Shown here piece by piece: positions 34,604 to 44,870 of a stretch of 64,000 nucleotides of DNA (its first letter is position 1; each line of letters opens with the position of its first letter). The stretch comes from CAWCUK01 sp963798775 (lineage in GTDB: Bacteria; Bacteroidota; Ignavibacteria; Ignavibacteriales; Ignavibacteriaceae), in contig CAWCUK010000001.1 of NCBI GenBank assembly GCA_963798775.1, positions 992,001 through 1,056,000 on the forward strand, in the 5' to 3' direction. The position numbers were made by a program, and so were the translations under genes. The notes beneath the pieces are model-generated. The model saw only the letters and a list, made by a program, of their open reading frames with translations. It was not told the origin of the DNA and did not search any database.

Positions 34604-36066
34604 TAATTAAAACTTCCCCCGATGAAATAGAAAATTTTTTAACAGACGCTTCTAACCTTAAGGGAAACTGCAGCGCGGTTTATTTTCCCGAATCAACCGC
34701 TGACGTTGTAGAAATATTAAAAGAAGCAAACGCAAACGAGACAAAAGTAACCGCGGCCGGAAACGGAACCGGTCTTACCGGCGCGCGCGTTCCGAATGAA
34801 GGAATTGTTATTTCAACGGAAAAGCTTAATAAAATTTTGGAAATAAATGAATCCGAAAAATACGCTGTTGTTGAACCGGGAGTTATTCTCTCCGATTTTC
34901 TTGCTTTAACTAAAGAGAAAAATCTACTTTATCCTCCCGATCCGACAGAGAAGAATTGCTTTATCGGCGGAACAATCGCGACTAACGCTTCCGGTGAAAA
35001 AACGTTTAAATACGGCCCTACAAGGGATTATGTTCTGCAATTAGAAATTGTATTAGCTGACGGCGAAGTTTTAGAAATTAAACGAGGTGAATTTATAGCA
35101 GATGATTTTGAATTATCTTTAACAACTAAAAGTGGCAAAGAAATAAAATTAAATTTACCCGATTACCAAATGCCTTCCACAAAAAACGCTTCCGGTTATT
35201 TCTGTAAAAGAAATATGGACGCGATTGACTTATTTATCGGCTCCGAAGGAACGTTGGGAGTAATAACAAAAGCTAAATTAAAGCTGCTCCCTTACCCTGA
35301 GAATATTCTTTCATGCATAATATTTTTTGATGATGAAAAAAACGCGCTTTCATTTATTAAGTCGGCAAGAGACGCTTCTTTTGAAGCAAGAGAAAGTAAA
35401 TCCCAAAATTCTCTCGACGCTTTGGCATTAGAGTTTTTTGACGAGTGCGCTTTAAATTTTTTACGGCCGGATTATTCAAACATTCCGGCTAACGCCAAAG
35501 CCGGAGTTTGGTTTGAGCAGGAAGTACAATCTGCAAATGAAGATGGTTTGATGGAGCAATGGATGAATTTAATATCGGAATTTAACGGGGATGAAGAAAG
35601 CGCCTGGTTTGCTTTTTCTGAAACCGATAAAATTAAAATTCAAAAATTCCGCCACGATATTTCCTCTAAAGTGAACGAATATATTTCAAAAAATAATTTT
35701 AGAAAATTAGGCACCGATGTTGCCGTTCCCAATCAGTATTTTGAGGAATTATTTTACTACGCTAAAAACGCGGCTAAGCAAGCTGGTTTAGATTATGTCG
35801 CTTACGGGCATTTCGGTAATTCGCACCTTCATTTAAATATGCTTCCAAAAAACGAAGACGAATTTTCTGCCGGCAAAAAAGTTTATAAAAATATTTGCGG
35901 TAAAGCTATTGAACTTCATGGAACGATATCCGCAGAGCATGGTGTGGGAAAAATAAAAACCGAATATCTGCTGGAGATGTACGGCGCCGAAGTTATTAAG
36001 AAAATGAAAATCTTAAAGCAGTCTTTAGATCATAATATGATTCTGGGAATCGGGAATATATTTTGA
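34600..36066 (+). CDS. FAD-linked oxidase, GlcD/D-lactate dehydrogenase-like
   Basis: A 488-residue flavoprotein oxidising a 2-hydroxyacid such as D-lactate or glycolate. The FAD-binding PCMH domain has AGNGTGLTGARVPNEGIVIS near residue 55, EPGVILSDFLALTKE near 96 and DPTEKNCFIGGTIATNASGE near 115; the C-terminal FAD-oxidase domain carries VAYGHFGNSHLHLNMLPKNE near 410 and HGTISAEHGVGKIKTEYL near 447, with the family histidines. The ATG overlaps the preceding stop (ATGA), so it is translationally coupled to the GT2 gene. Acceptor and exact substrate cannot be fixed. Confidence 0.88.
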   Translation: MIIKTSPDEIENFLTDASNLKGNCSAVYFPESTADVVEILKEANANETKVTAAGNGTGLTGARVPNEGIVISTEKLNKILEINESEKYAVVEPGVILSDFLALTKEKNLLYPPDPTEKNCFIGGTIATNASGEKTFKYGPTRDYVLQLEIVLADGEVLEIKRGEFIADDFELSLTTKSGKEIKLNLPDYQMPSTKNASGYFCKRNMDAIDLFIGSEGTLGVITKAKLKLLPYPENILSCIIFFDDEKNALSFIKSARDASFEARESKSQNSLDALALEFFDECALNFLRPDYSNIPANAKAGVWFEQEVQSANEDGLMEQWMNLISEFNGDEESAWFAFSETDKIKIQKFRHDISSKVNEYISKNNFRKLGTDVAVPNQYFEELFYYAKNAAKQAGLDYVAYGHFGNSHLHLNMLPKNEDEFSAGKKVYKNICGKAIELHGTISAEHGVGKIKTEYLLEMYGAEVIKKMKILKQSLDHNMILGIGNIF

Positions 36067-36307
36067 GATTCTTCCGGCAGGCTCATTCTTCGGTACAATT
36101 AATTTGGTTGTGAATGAAAGATTTGAGATAATCTTAATCCTTAAGGGGGAATTGAAAATATGATTAAATATAAAAGTTATAAAATATCTCCAAAATTTGT
36201 TTACCCTCAGTTTAGGTTCTGTATTAATTCCATAATAAAAATTTTTGAACTTTATATGGGGTAAATTTTCACTTGCCACATATCAGTTTCAAAATAAGAA
36301 GCTCATT

Positions 36308-38059
36308 TTATTTAATTAATAACATTTTTTTTATAGAATTAAAAGATCCTGCACTTAATTGGTATATATAAATTCCACTAGGTAATTCCGAAGCATTAAA
36401 TTGATATGAATATCTTCCTTTTTCAAGATTTTGAGACACTAAAGTTGAGACTAATTCCCCAAGAGTATTATAAACTGTCAAATTTATGTAAGAACTTTTA
36501 GGCAAATTAAATTCAATAATTGTACTTGGATTAAATGGATTGGGATAATTATCAAATAATTTATAGGAAGTAATTATAGCTTGGGGTTTTTCCACCTTTA
36601 TTTTCCAGAGATTTCCATTACCCCAAATACTAACCATGTTCGAATAAATTGATTCTTTAGTTGTATTATCTAACGCTTTTACTTTATAATTATATTGTAT
36701 TCTGGGATCAAACTTGCCAGATGGAGTTACATCATTATCAATTCAACTATGTGCATTCATACTTGGATCATGTGTGACTGTTGCTGCAATTGTACTACTT
36801 CCTTCAGCATTTTTCCAAACCTTGTACGAAGAGATATCATCTTCTAAGTTGGTATTCCAAGTCAGTTTTGGATGATTATTATACCAAACAACAGTTAAAT
36901 TCTGTGGCTGATTTGGTACTGTATTAAATGAGACTATTTTTGTTATTGGAGATACACCATCACCAGCTATTTGTGCTGATAGAATAATATCAGTCGCAAT
37001 ATGTCCTTTAGTATTTAAAGTCCAATTATAACCCGTTGGTAACGTTGTTGTATTTAATGTCCATGGGCAAGAATACCAAAAGGAACTTCCTGAAAAGGTT
37101 TCATTAACATATTCGTAAGTGCCATTTTCATAGTGCAATTTAATTATCCAATTCCATGATAATACATGATCAGTTGAATATGGATCACCTTTATAAAAAT
37201 TTGCATTCAGAGAATATTGCTGATTTTCATCCAAAAAGGAAGGGTATGTAGTAACATCAATTCCATTAAAGATACCAACTACTAAATTGTAGAGTTGGTT
37301 TGAATGATATGCAGCATTGGATTTGTCACATGATTTTAAAGAAGGTGTAACTGCGGCAGGATTATAGCTCGCTTTCATTATGGCATTAACATAACTATTT
37401 TCAATATGACCCATGCTTAAAACATGTCCAAGCTCATGAAGCATAATCGTACCAAACATATATTCGCCGTACTGCGGTGTAGTTGAAGTTGTCCAAGCAA
37501 ATCCTTGATTATCTGCACTATTTAGATAGACAACACCATCGGTCAAATCAAAACCAGTTCCATCATTAGTCTTTCCAAAATCAGTATGCTCATGGAACTT
37601 ATAACCATCAAAAGGAGTTTCTTCAACTGGAATCAAGGTCCTTCCAATTGCAGGTGTACTTGGATTGCCAGTATCAAAAAGGTCTGGATTATCACTGAAT
37701 TGAACATCAATATTATCTTGATTGGTATTTATTGCTAACTGTAAAGTATAATTACTATTCCACTCGTTTATCATTTGGGAATATTGGGAAGTAATATTAT
37801 TTGTTTCGTCAAGTAACTCAAATGGAATATAATCATTAACATTTATATTATTTAAATATATTGGCGTCCCGCTGATTTTTGAATCATTCCATTTAATGAC
37901 TCTTGCATCTTGATAATCTAAAGTAAACGCTGTACCTCCATATGGAAAGCCATCCACAAATTTCATGGTTGACATTTCATCTCCGCTACATGCTTGAGCA
38001 AATGTATTATTTGATTGAACAAAAACGAAAAGAAACGATAAGTATAATAAGTATTTCAA
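36308..38059 (-). CDS. Secreted matrixin-like metalloprotease with type IX sorting domain; in-frame TGA
   Basis: Signal peptide (residues 1-22), then a metzincin-type zinc protease: the motif GTIMLHELGHVLSMGHIENS near residue 205 is HExxHxxxxGH, and VNAIMKASYNP is the Met-turn. A fibronectin-like region follows, then a C-terminal type IX secretion sorting domain (NYPNPFNPSTIIEFNLPKSS, LPSGIYIYQLS). A TGA at 36743-36745 interrupts the frame after NAHS; the reading frame continues on both sides as IDNDVTPSGKFDPR, and the position fits a tryptophan (TGG to TGA). The whole frame is 584 codons. I treat it as one gene, either with a nonsense mutation or an error. It is the last of a run of exported-protein genes. 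Confidence 0.82.
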
Positions 38060-38060
38060 T

Positions 38061-38860
38061 TTAATTGTCCTCCAAAATATATTTTCTTTTGATATCTTTT
38101 TTTAAGCTATCCCAAGAATCAGAAAAATTACCATTAGTAATGAATGGTTTGGTAACCGAATCGTGTTCTATTTTATAAAAGTGTTCCATCCCAATGTTTT
38201 TAATCATTAGGTTTTTTAGACTTTTATTGTGTTTAAAATACCAAGGACGTAATGGGATTAAATAAGTAGAACCTACAGAAAAATCTATAGGACAATCACA
38301 ATCTGAATACCAAATGGGTAAGTAACTTATTACAATTTCTTCGCCTTCTTTAAAAGCATTATATCCTTTTACTATTTCTTCTATCTTTACCGATAAATCA
38401 ACTTGTTGTAAACTTATTTCATCTTTATTAAAGCTTTTATAAGTCGAAACATTTTTTGATAAGACTTTTACTTTTAATATATAGGGAGTTTCAAGATATC
38501 TTACATAATCCCAACCATATTTTTGTGCTAAAGCCTCTTCCACTCTTCTTAAGCGAACTCCGGGTTTTTGACCTTCGGGTCCTTAATTCCAGGAGTTCCT
38601 GAGTTTTTCCATTCTTCGACCCAACTATGAATCTTTTTTTCAAACTCAACTGGTGCATCAGCATAAGATTTGTAGAGCATTTTTTTTACTTCTTCCAAAT
38701 TTTTATCATTCATTATTACTGCTGAATTATTTTTTAATGAAGTATAGTTTTTAACTAAGTTTATAAGCGAATCAACGTTCTTTTTGTTTTGCTCTAATTC
38801 CTGAGCTTTTAAATTCAATACAAATAATAAAGCAAGAAAAATTATTTTAATAAATTTCAT
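38061..38860 (-). CDS. Exported protein, possible netrin/TIMP-like domain, probable frameshift
   Basis: The first half (from 38860) has a signal peptide ending LNLKAQ and a helical region to WKNSGTPGIKD; the second half (to 38061) starts PEGQKPGVRLRRVEEALAQK and continues with YILKVKVLSKNV, FKEGEEIVISYLPIWYSD, CDCPIDFSVGSTYLIPLRP. Joining them needs one missing C near 38580 and gives exactly 267 codons; without it there are two open frames (38549-38860 and 38061-38543). The second half has the beta-strand and cysteine pattern of netrin-like/TIMP folds, though I hold this loosely. The stop is one base before the protease start, so the two are coupled. Confidence 0.5.
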
Positions 38861-39029
38861 TGTTTTCCTCGATTTTTTTTAATATTACATTTTGGTTCCG
38901 AATTAATCTTTTAAATAAATCATGTCGGATAAATCCACTTGCCCACATATATAATTCTGGGGCGTATGTTGTTTCGTTTTGTGCATAGCATGTTATACTA
39001 AATAAAATTATGAAGAGAAATTTTTTCAT
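38847..39029 (-). CDS. Small exported protein, 60 residues
   Basis: A signal peptide (MKKFLFIILFSITCYAQ) followed by a 43-residue mature region, ETTYAPELYMWASGFIRHDL and then RLIRNQNVILKKIEENN. Its ATG overlaps the stop of the propeller gene (ATGA) and its own end overlaps the next start by 14 bases, which is strong operon evidence. No family recognised. It could also be a truncated copy of a longer secreted protein. Confidence 0.5.
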   Translation of the reverse strand: MKKFLFIILFSITCYAQNETTYAPELYMWASGFIRHDLFKRLIRNQNVILKKIEENNEIY

Positions 39030-40298
39030 TTTATTCTCTTTATTATTGTACTTTTATAAGAGGTTATATAAATAGCGTTATTAGCAATTGTCGGACAAAA
39101 CGAAACATATAAAGAATTTTCTTCCGGCAGACTCAATCTCCAATTCAATTCTCCTTTAGTATCAATCGAAAAGAGTTCTTTTTCTGTGCCTAATTTTGAT
39201 GTAAAAAATATATTATTCTCATCCGAAACTATTGGACTGGAAATATCCAAATATTCTCCTTCAGGTTTGTACTTCCATCTTAATTTGCCGTTGTAGTCAA
39301 CTGAAATAAGTTCATCTTTGCCGAGATAAATATTTCCATCCCGGTCCATCGTAAAAAGTTTCGGATAGTTTTCAATATAAGCGTAAGGGCCTAAATCGTA
39401 TATCCATCTTATAGCGCCTTCTTTATTAACTGAAAACAAACTGCCTTGTTCATTATTTTGAGACAAGAAATAGATATTTCCTTGAACATCCACAAGAGGC
39501 TGTGCTTCATAATCAAGATATCCTTCACCGAAAGTCCACACAATATTTCTTGAGGCTAAATCAAAAGCCAGTATTGTCGGCGCATCATTTTTCCCGGAAA
39601 TATAAAGCGTCTTTCCATCAGGGGAAAAACTCATTCCATTCATAGGGCCGCCGGTAAACTGCGGATTATCATAAACCCATTGAATACCGCCTTCTTTTCC
39701 GATGCATGTTAAAGAATATTGAAATGAATGATATACAAGAACATATATATTTCCTTTTCAAGTCGATATTAATACCGCTTTGATAAACTTGGCCTTCTAA
39801 ATCAACTTCCCAATTTTTCTTACCGTTTACGCCAACTGAATAAAATTTATTTTCTCCCGGTGAACTTATTAATATATTTCCCCCAGATGTTATAATGGGA
39901 GAGGAAGCGGTTTCACTATTTTTAACAGGGAATTGAAACAGCCATTTTATTTTTCCGATTATATTAATTGCCGCCAAACCGGAAATGGAGATCGGATTGT
40001 TAACTGATTGTACAATTACATAAATAGTTGAATCTTCACCGGCCGTACAATTCGTAAGAGTTCTTAAGGTATCTATATGCCAATCTTCAACACCAGCAAT
40101 AGACATTTTAGATCCTATATGTGCGGTACCGCTAGGATTTCCTCTATACATAGGCCATGAATTGTTTGCGATACTCGGCCAATTAAGATTTTCTTGATAA
40201 CCCGGTGGATGCACATTTTCGGGAGGATTTGTCGTCTTATCAGAACACGAAGATAAAAAAAAGATTGTTATTAAAAACGCAGCTGTAATAATTTTCAT
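39026..40298 (-). CDS. PQQ-like beta-propeller lipoprotein, frameshifted
   Basis: Lipoprotein signal (ITIFFLSSCSDKTTN, cysteine near residue 18), then repeated propeller blades such as GGNILISSPGENKFYSVGVN, GKNDAPTILAFDLASRNIVW, DGNIYLGKDELISVDYNGK and SPIVSDENNIFFTSKLG, each with the G-x-(I/V)-x-W-x-(Y/F) character of PQQ/BamB repeats. One extra A in the run at 39755-39758 breaks the frame; correction gives INIDLKGNIYVLVYHSFQYS and 423 residues. It begins the run of secreted proteins that ends in the matrixin. Function unknown; such lipoproteins act as binding or scaffold proteins. Confidence 0.75.
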
Positions 40299-40346
40299 TT
40301 ATTCCCCTATTTTTGAAAAATAAAATACGCAAAATGTAAGAAAGTA

Positions 40347-41034
40347 TTAACCGTCCTTTAATTCTTTTCTTAATGTTTTATAATCCGGGCAGAAACTTTG
40401 AACCAAGTTCCCAGAATTTTGGGGAATGATTCATTTGCTTTAAGTGGCAGAGTTCATGTATAATAACATAATCTATAATTTCTTTTTTATAGCGCATCAG
40501 CTTAAAGTTAAAATTTAAATTACCTTTTGCGGAGCAGCTCCCCCAGCGGGTTTTCTGTCCCCTTATAGAAATTTTTCGCGGATAAAATTTATGCTCCGCC
40601 GCCAGTTCTTTCACTCTTTTAGGAATGTAAATTTTTGCCTGATGTTTTAACCAGCTTTCGTATAAAGCAGTAGTTTTAATTTTACTTCCGGCGGGACTTA
40701 CAATTTTAATTTCATTCCGCTTATAAATAATTTTATGTTTTTTTACAAGCAGTTCATACTCTTGCGTAACTTTAATTTCACTTCCGAATAACAAAAACTG
40801 CGGCTCTTTTTTAACCGCGGTTCGCAGATGCTTATTTATCCAATCCGCTTTTTTTAGAAGAAAATTTTCCGCTTCTTTTAGTTCATAACCTTTCGGCAGA
40901 ACAAGTTCCAATTCATTTCCGCTGCTTATTTGCAGGCGTAAATATTTTGCTCGATTGCTGTACCTTAATTTATAATCAAGCTTCTGCCGCTCCAGTTGAA
41001 TTGAGCGTGTTATTGTTGCCGATGATGATTTCAA
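40347..41034 (-). CDS. YgjP/M48-type metal-dependent hydrolase (DUF45), frameshifted near the end
   Basis: A zinc hydrolase of the YgjP/WLM-like DUF45 group. The motif IIDYVIIHELCHLKQMNHSP near residue 193 is HExxH with the following histidine, preceded by the family block KISIRGQKTRWGSCSAKGNL near 155. One extra C in CCC at 40387-40389 truncates the open frame; correcting it continues FLPDYKTLRKELKDG to a stop at 40347, giving 228 residues and the tail expected for the family. The physiological substrate is unknown. It follows cysS by 11 bases, same strand. Confidence 0.85.
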
Positions 41035-41045
41035 AAATATTCTTC

Positions 41046-42467
41046 TTAACTTTTAGCGACTTTTTTATAAGTGGTTTTTTCTTTTGAATCTTGCAGAATT
41101 ACACCGAGTTCTTTCAGCTCGTCTCTTATTGTATCTGCCATGGCATAATTTTTATTTTGTTTTGCTTCGGTTCTTAACTTTATAAGAAGTTCAATAAGTT
41201 CGCCTTCAAGAGAACCGCCGGTAGATTGAGATAAAGAATTAAAATCTAAAATTCCCAAAACACCTTCCGCGGTTTTCGATAAGAAATCTCTAACACCGGA
41301 ATAAAACTGCCTGCTTAAATTTCCGCCTTCAGCTATTGTTCTGTTTACTTCGCGGATAAAGTCAAAAATTACCGCGATTCCTTGCGGAGTATTAAAATCA
41401 TCATCCATAGCTGCGGAAAAATTTTGTTCGAAAGAATCGAAATTAAAAGCCGGGTTCAGTCCCGAATCTTCTTCTTTCTTTAATTCTTCCTTAACTTTTT
41501 CGGCAAGATTATTTAATTTCTCCAATCCTTTTTGCGCCGAAGATAAAAGCTCTTCGCTGAAGTTTAACGGGCCGGAATAATGAGTCTGCGCGAAAGACAT
41601 TCTAATTGCTTCGGCAGGATATTTTTTTAGAATGTCTCTTGCGGTAAAAAAATTGCCGAGAGATTTTGACATTTTTTCATCGTTAATATTTAAGAAGCCG
41701 AAATGCATCCAATAGTTTACAAACTTCGTTTCTATTCGCGGCTTCACTTTGCGCAATTTCATTTTCGTGATGCGGAAAAATTAAATCGTTTCCGCCGGCA
41801 TGAATATCAAAAGTTTTACCGAGATGTTTGCAGCTCATCGCGGAGCATTCAATATGCCAGCCGGGCCGTCCGTTTCCCCACGGGCTTTCCCAGCATGGTT
41901 CCCCTTCTTTTGCTTTTTTCCATAATGCGAAATCAAGCGGATTATGTTTTTCTTCATTAATTTCAATTCTCGCACCCGATTCCAATTCATCAATTTTTTT
42001 TCCGCTTAATTTTCCGTAGCCGTTAAATTTTGAACATCATAAAAAACATTTCCGTTAACATTATAAGCTATTCCATTGTCTTCCAAGTTCTTTTACAATA
42101 TTTATAATATCCTCGCATATGCTCGGTAGCTTTAGGATAAACATCGGCCTTTTTAACTTTAAGTTTTGCAATATCTTCCATAAAAGCGGCCGTATATTTT
42201 TCGGCTACATTTTTTGCTTCCGTATCTTCGTTATTCGATTTTTTTATTATTTTATCATCAACGTCCGTTAAATTCATTACATATTTTACTTTGATAACCT
42301 TTGTATTCCAAATATCTTCGGATTATATCCGACATGATAAATGAGCGCGCGTTTCCGATATGAAAATAATCGTAAACCGTCGGCCCGCATACATACATAT
42401 TTACATTCGGCGGATTTATCGGTTTAAATTCTTCTTTTTTTTTTGTAAGTGTATTATAAATCTGCAT
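41046..42467 (-). CDS. cysS: Cysteinyl-tRNA synthetase, multiply frameshifted
   Basis: Charges tRNA-Cys. Readable parts in order: NMYVCGPTVYDYFHIGNARS with the first zinc cysteine and HIGN motif near residue 23, LTDVDDKIIKK, the VFYDVSKFNGYGKLSGKK region, GRPGWHIECSAM and FPHHENEIAQSEAAN (zinc ligands), NDEKMSKSLGNFFTARDIL, and the DALR C-terminal domain. The frame breaks near 42286 (extra A), 42112 and 42084 (extra G each), 42033 (missing T) and 41730 (extra A). Correcting all five gives 472 residues, normal for CysS. No other copy is visible, so error is more likely than loss of an essential enzyme. It lies 94 bases after rluD. Confidence 0.9.
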
Positions 42468-42561
42468 AATATTTCTGCTTTTTATTTATGAAATTTTCTT
42501 TGGAAGTTTAATTATACAAACATAAATAATTATGTGGAATTTCTGTATGACTTGGAAAAAA

Positions 42562-43542
42562 TTAACCGCGAAGTTTTTTGATTAGCAGCTGCATATCTTC
42601 CGGAAGTTCAGAATTAAATCTCATTTCTTCTTTTGAATATGGATGAATAAATCCCAGTGTTTTCGCGTGAAGCGCTTGTCTCGGCATTATTTCAAGCAGG
42701 TTTTGCACTCTGCTTTTAATTTTTGGCAAATTTGATCCGGCCGTAATTACCCTTCCGCCGTAAGTCGGATCGCCGAAAATTGGATGATTTATAGAAGAAA
42801 GATGAACTCTTATTTGATGCGTCCTGCCTGTTTTTAAATTTAATTTAACCAGCGTGGCGAATTCAAATTCTTCTAAAACTTTATAAAAAGTTATCGCCTC
42901 TTTTCCTTCGCTTTGGCTTGTTGTAAACTTTTTCCTGTCTTTTTTACTACGAGTAATATGAGTATGAATTATTCCTTCCTTATCGCTTAAAACTCCCCAG
43001 CAGACTGCCCAATATTCTCTTTCGATAGAATGTTTGGAAAATTGCGCCGCGAGCTTCGCGTGTGTGTAATCATCTTTTGCAACGACTAATAAACCGCTTG
43101 TTTCTTTATCAATTCTGTGAACAATTCCCGGGCGTCCCGGCTCATTTACATTACTAAGTTTTTGTGTATGATGAAGTAGAGCGTTTACCAATGTTCCGGT
43201 GTAATTAGCGTAAGCGGGATGCGCGACCATTCCGGCGGGTTTATTTACAACAATTAAATATTCGTCTTCAAAAATTATATCGAGAGGAATTTCTTCCGGC
43301 TCGGCAAATTCCGGCCTTGGAGTAATTGGATGAGAGGCTTCTACAACATCATTCGGCTGAACTTGATAACTTGATTTAACAAATTTTCCATTAACCATAA
43401 CAAGATTAGCTTCAATTAATTTTTGAACTTTAGATCGGGTAGCGTTTTCTATGCAGTTTGTAAGGAAAGTATCAAGGCGTTCCTTCTTCTTGCCTTCGGG
43501 AAGCTTAAAGAGGTATTTCTTTTCCTTGATCAGATTCGCCAT
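42562..43542 (-). CDS. rluD: Ribosomal large subunit pseudouridine synthase, RluD family
   Basis: Makes pseudouridine in 23S rRNA helix 69 by family. An N-terminal S4 RNA-binding domain (KKERLDTFLTNCIENATRSK) precedes the catalytic domain with the RluA/RluD signature GIVHRIDKETSGLLVVAKDD near residue 136 (catalytic aspartate) and LKTGRTHQIRVHLSSINHPI near 238. Length of 326 is typical. The start overlaps the end of the second lspA by 38 bases. In Bacillus the matching position after lspA is ylyB, also an RluD-family gene. Confidence 0.95.
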   Translation of the reverse strand: MANLIKEKKYLFKLPEGKKKERLDTFLTNCIENATRSKVQKLIEANLVMVNGKFVKSSYQVQPNDVVEASHPITPRPEFAEPEEIPLDIIFEDEYLIVVNKPAGMVAHPAYANYTGTLVNALLHHTQKLSNVNEPGRPGIVHRIDKETSGLLVVAKDDYTHAKLAAQFSKHSIEREYWAVCWGVLSDKEGIIHTHITRSKKDRKKFTTSQSEGKEAITFYKVLEEFEFATLVKLNLKTGRTHQIRVHLSSINHPIFGDPTYGGRVITAGSNLPKIKSRVQNLLEIMPRQALHAKTLGFIHPYSKEEMRFNSELPEDMQLLIKKLRG

Positions 43543-44206
43543 TTTTCAATTCGTTTTTTTCTATTTTAATTTCTGTTTCTGCGCCGTTTTGAGGTTCATC
43601 TAATTTTATTTCTTCGGACTGAAATTCATCCCCGGTTTCTAAAACAGCTTTAACATCTTCCTCTTCCTTATGATGCTGTTTATAGAAAACTAAGAGAATT
43701 AAAACTCCAATTGTAACCGCGGCATCCGCAATATTGAATATCGGCCAGCGGTCGAATGTTTTGCCGAATAATGAGAAATGGAAGAAATTTACATCCAAAA
43801 AATCAACAACTCTTCCGTAAAATAGCGGAGCGTAATTATAAAAAACTCCGTAAAACATTCTATCAATTAAATTGCCTACTGCGCCGCCCAGAATAAATGC
43901 AAGAGCAATTCTTAAGCTTAAAGATTTGTTGCGGACAATATATAAATAAATCAGCAGTCCGAAACTTGCGGCCAAAGAAAAAATGGAAATCCATAATTTA
44001 AAATTTAGGCCGGGATCGAAGCCAAAAGCCATACCGGGATTTTCAATAAAAGTGAATCGAAAGAAATCTCCAATAACAGGAATACGCTGCCCTTGAAACA
44101 TCCCGTCATAAGAAAAATTAAGAAAAGGAAGTGAAAATCCTTTAACCAATAATTTTGAAATTTGATCAACAATTATAACTATGAGTGATATAAATAATAC
44201 TCTCAA
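43505..44206 (-). CDS. lspA: Signal peptidase II, second tandem copy with acidic tail
   Basis: Inner-membrane aspartic protease that cleaves prolipoprotein signal peptides. Four membrane helices and both active-site aspartates are present: ILGGAVGNLIDRMFYG near residue 115 and FNIADAAVTIGVLILLVFYK near 162. The last 50 residues form an acidic cytoplasmic tail (HHKEEEDVKAVLETGDEFQS and onward) absent from the first copy. Start TTG at 44206 with AAGGA upstream; the first copy has the same TTG-AGA-GTA-TTA-TTT start, so the duplication included the start site. The gap between the copies is one base. Confidence 0.9.
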   Translation of the reverse strand: MRVLFISLIVIIVDQISKLLVKGFSLPFLNFSYDGMFQGQRIPVIGDFFRFTFIENPGMAFGFDPGLNFKLWISIFSLAASFGLLIYLYIVRNKSLSLRIALAFILGGAVGNLIDRMFYGVFYNYAPLFYGRVVDFLDVNFFHFSLFGKTFDRWPIFNIADAAVTIGVLILLVFYKQHHKEEEDVKAVLETGDEFQSEEIKLDEPQNGAETEIKIEKNELKNGESDQGKEIPL

Positions 44207-44207
44207 C

Positions 44208-44798
44208 TTATTCCTTATTTTCAACTAAATAATCGGGCATAGCTTTAATTTCATTTTTTTCCTGCTTCTGTTTATTATAAGCAAATAAAAGAAGTATTAC
44301 ACCTGCGGTAACAGCAACATCGGCAAAATTGAAGATATAATTTCCAAAAGTTCTGTTAAATATGTAGAAATTTAGAATTCTTAAATCAATAAAATCTACT
44401 ACTTTCCCGTAAAACAGAGGCCCGTACCAGTAAAGCACGCCGTAAAAAACTCTATCTATAAGATTACCTACGGCGCCGCCTAAAATTAGAGCCAATGAAA
44501 GCCGCAGACTAAAATTTTTTTCTTTAACGGAATAGAGATAAGCGAATAATCCAATACTGGCTAAGATAGTAAAAATTGAAATCATCAATTTAAATGATGC
44601 GCCAAAATCTATTCCGAAAGCGATTCCCGGATTTTCTACGTAGGATAAATACAGTACTTTATCTATAAGTGTAATATGTTGGCCGCGAAACATCCCGCTG
44701 TATTTGAAATTCAAAAACGGGATTTGGAAACCTTTAACCAGCACTTTTGAAACTTGATCAACAATAACAATAAACAGCGAAACAAATAATACTCTCAA
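44208..44798 (-). CDS. lspA: Signal peptidase II, first tandem copy
   Basis: Signal peptidase II of 196 residues with four membrane helices and both catalytic aspartates (ILGGAVGNLIDRVFYG near residue 113, FNFADVAVTAGVILLLFAY near 159). Start is TTG at 44798 with AAGGTG five bases upstream. It is clearly homologous along its whole length to the copy just downstream, about two residues in three being the same or similar by eye in the helices. Both look functional. Position after the DksA-like gene matches the lspA of the Bacillus division cluster. Confidence 0.9.
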   Translation of the reverse strand: MRVLFVSLFIVIVDQVSKVLVKGFQIPFLNFKYSGMFRGQHITLIDKVLYLSYVENPGIAFGIDFGASFKLMISIFTILASIGLFAYLYSVKEKNFSLRLSLALILGGAVGNLIDRVFYGVLYWYGPLFYGKVVDFIDLRILNFYIFNRTFGNYIFNFADVAVTAGVILLLFAYNKQKQEKNEIKAMPDYLVENKE

Positions 44799-44870
44799 TC
44801 TTCACCTTTAAATTCTTCGGAATTCTCTGCCTTCACATACAATCATATAAAAATACGTACAACTAATTAC

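Noticed and set aside
36160..36264. 34-residue ORF on the plus strand after the GlcD-like oxidase, with AAGGGGGA upstream
   Set aside because: RBS spacing is long (about 11 bases), the peptide has no recognisable feature, and the region may be a decayed gene end; evidence too weak to annotate.
36743..38059. TGA recoding as tryptophan or glycine (alternative genetic code)
   Set aside because: TGA ends several normal genes here (both ECF sigma genes, trhO) and TGG is used freely for tryptophan; only one internal TGA was seen.
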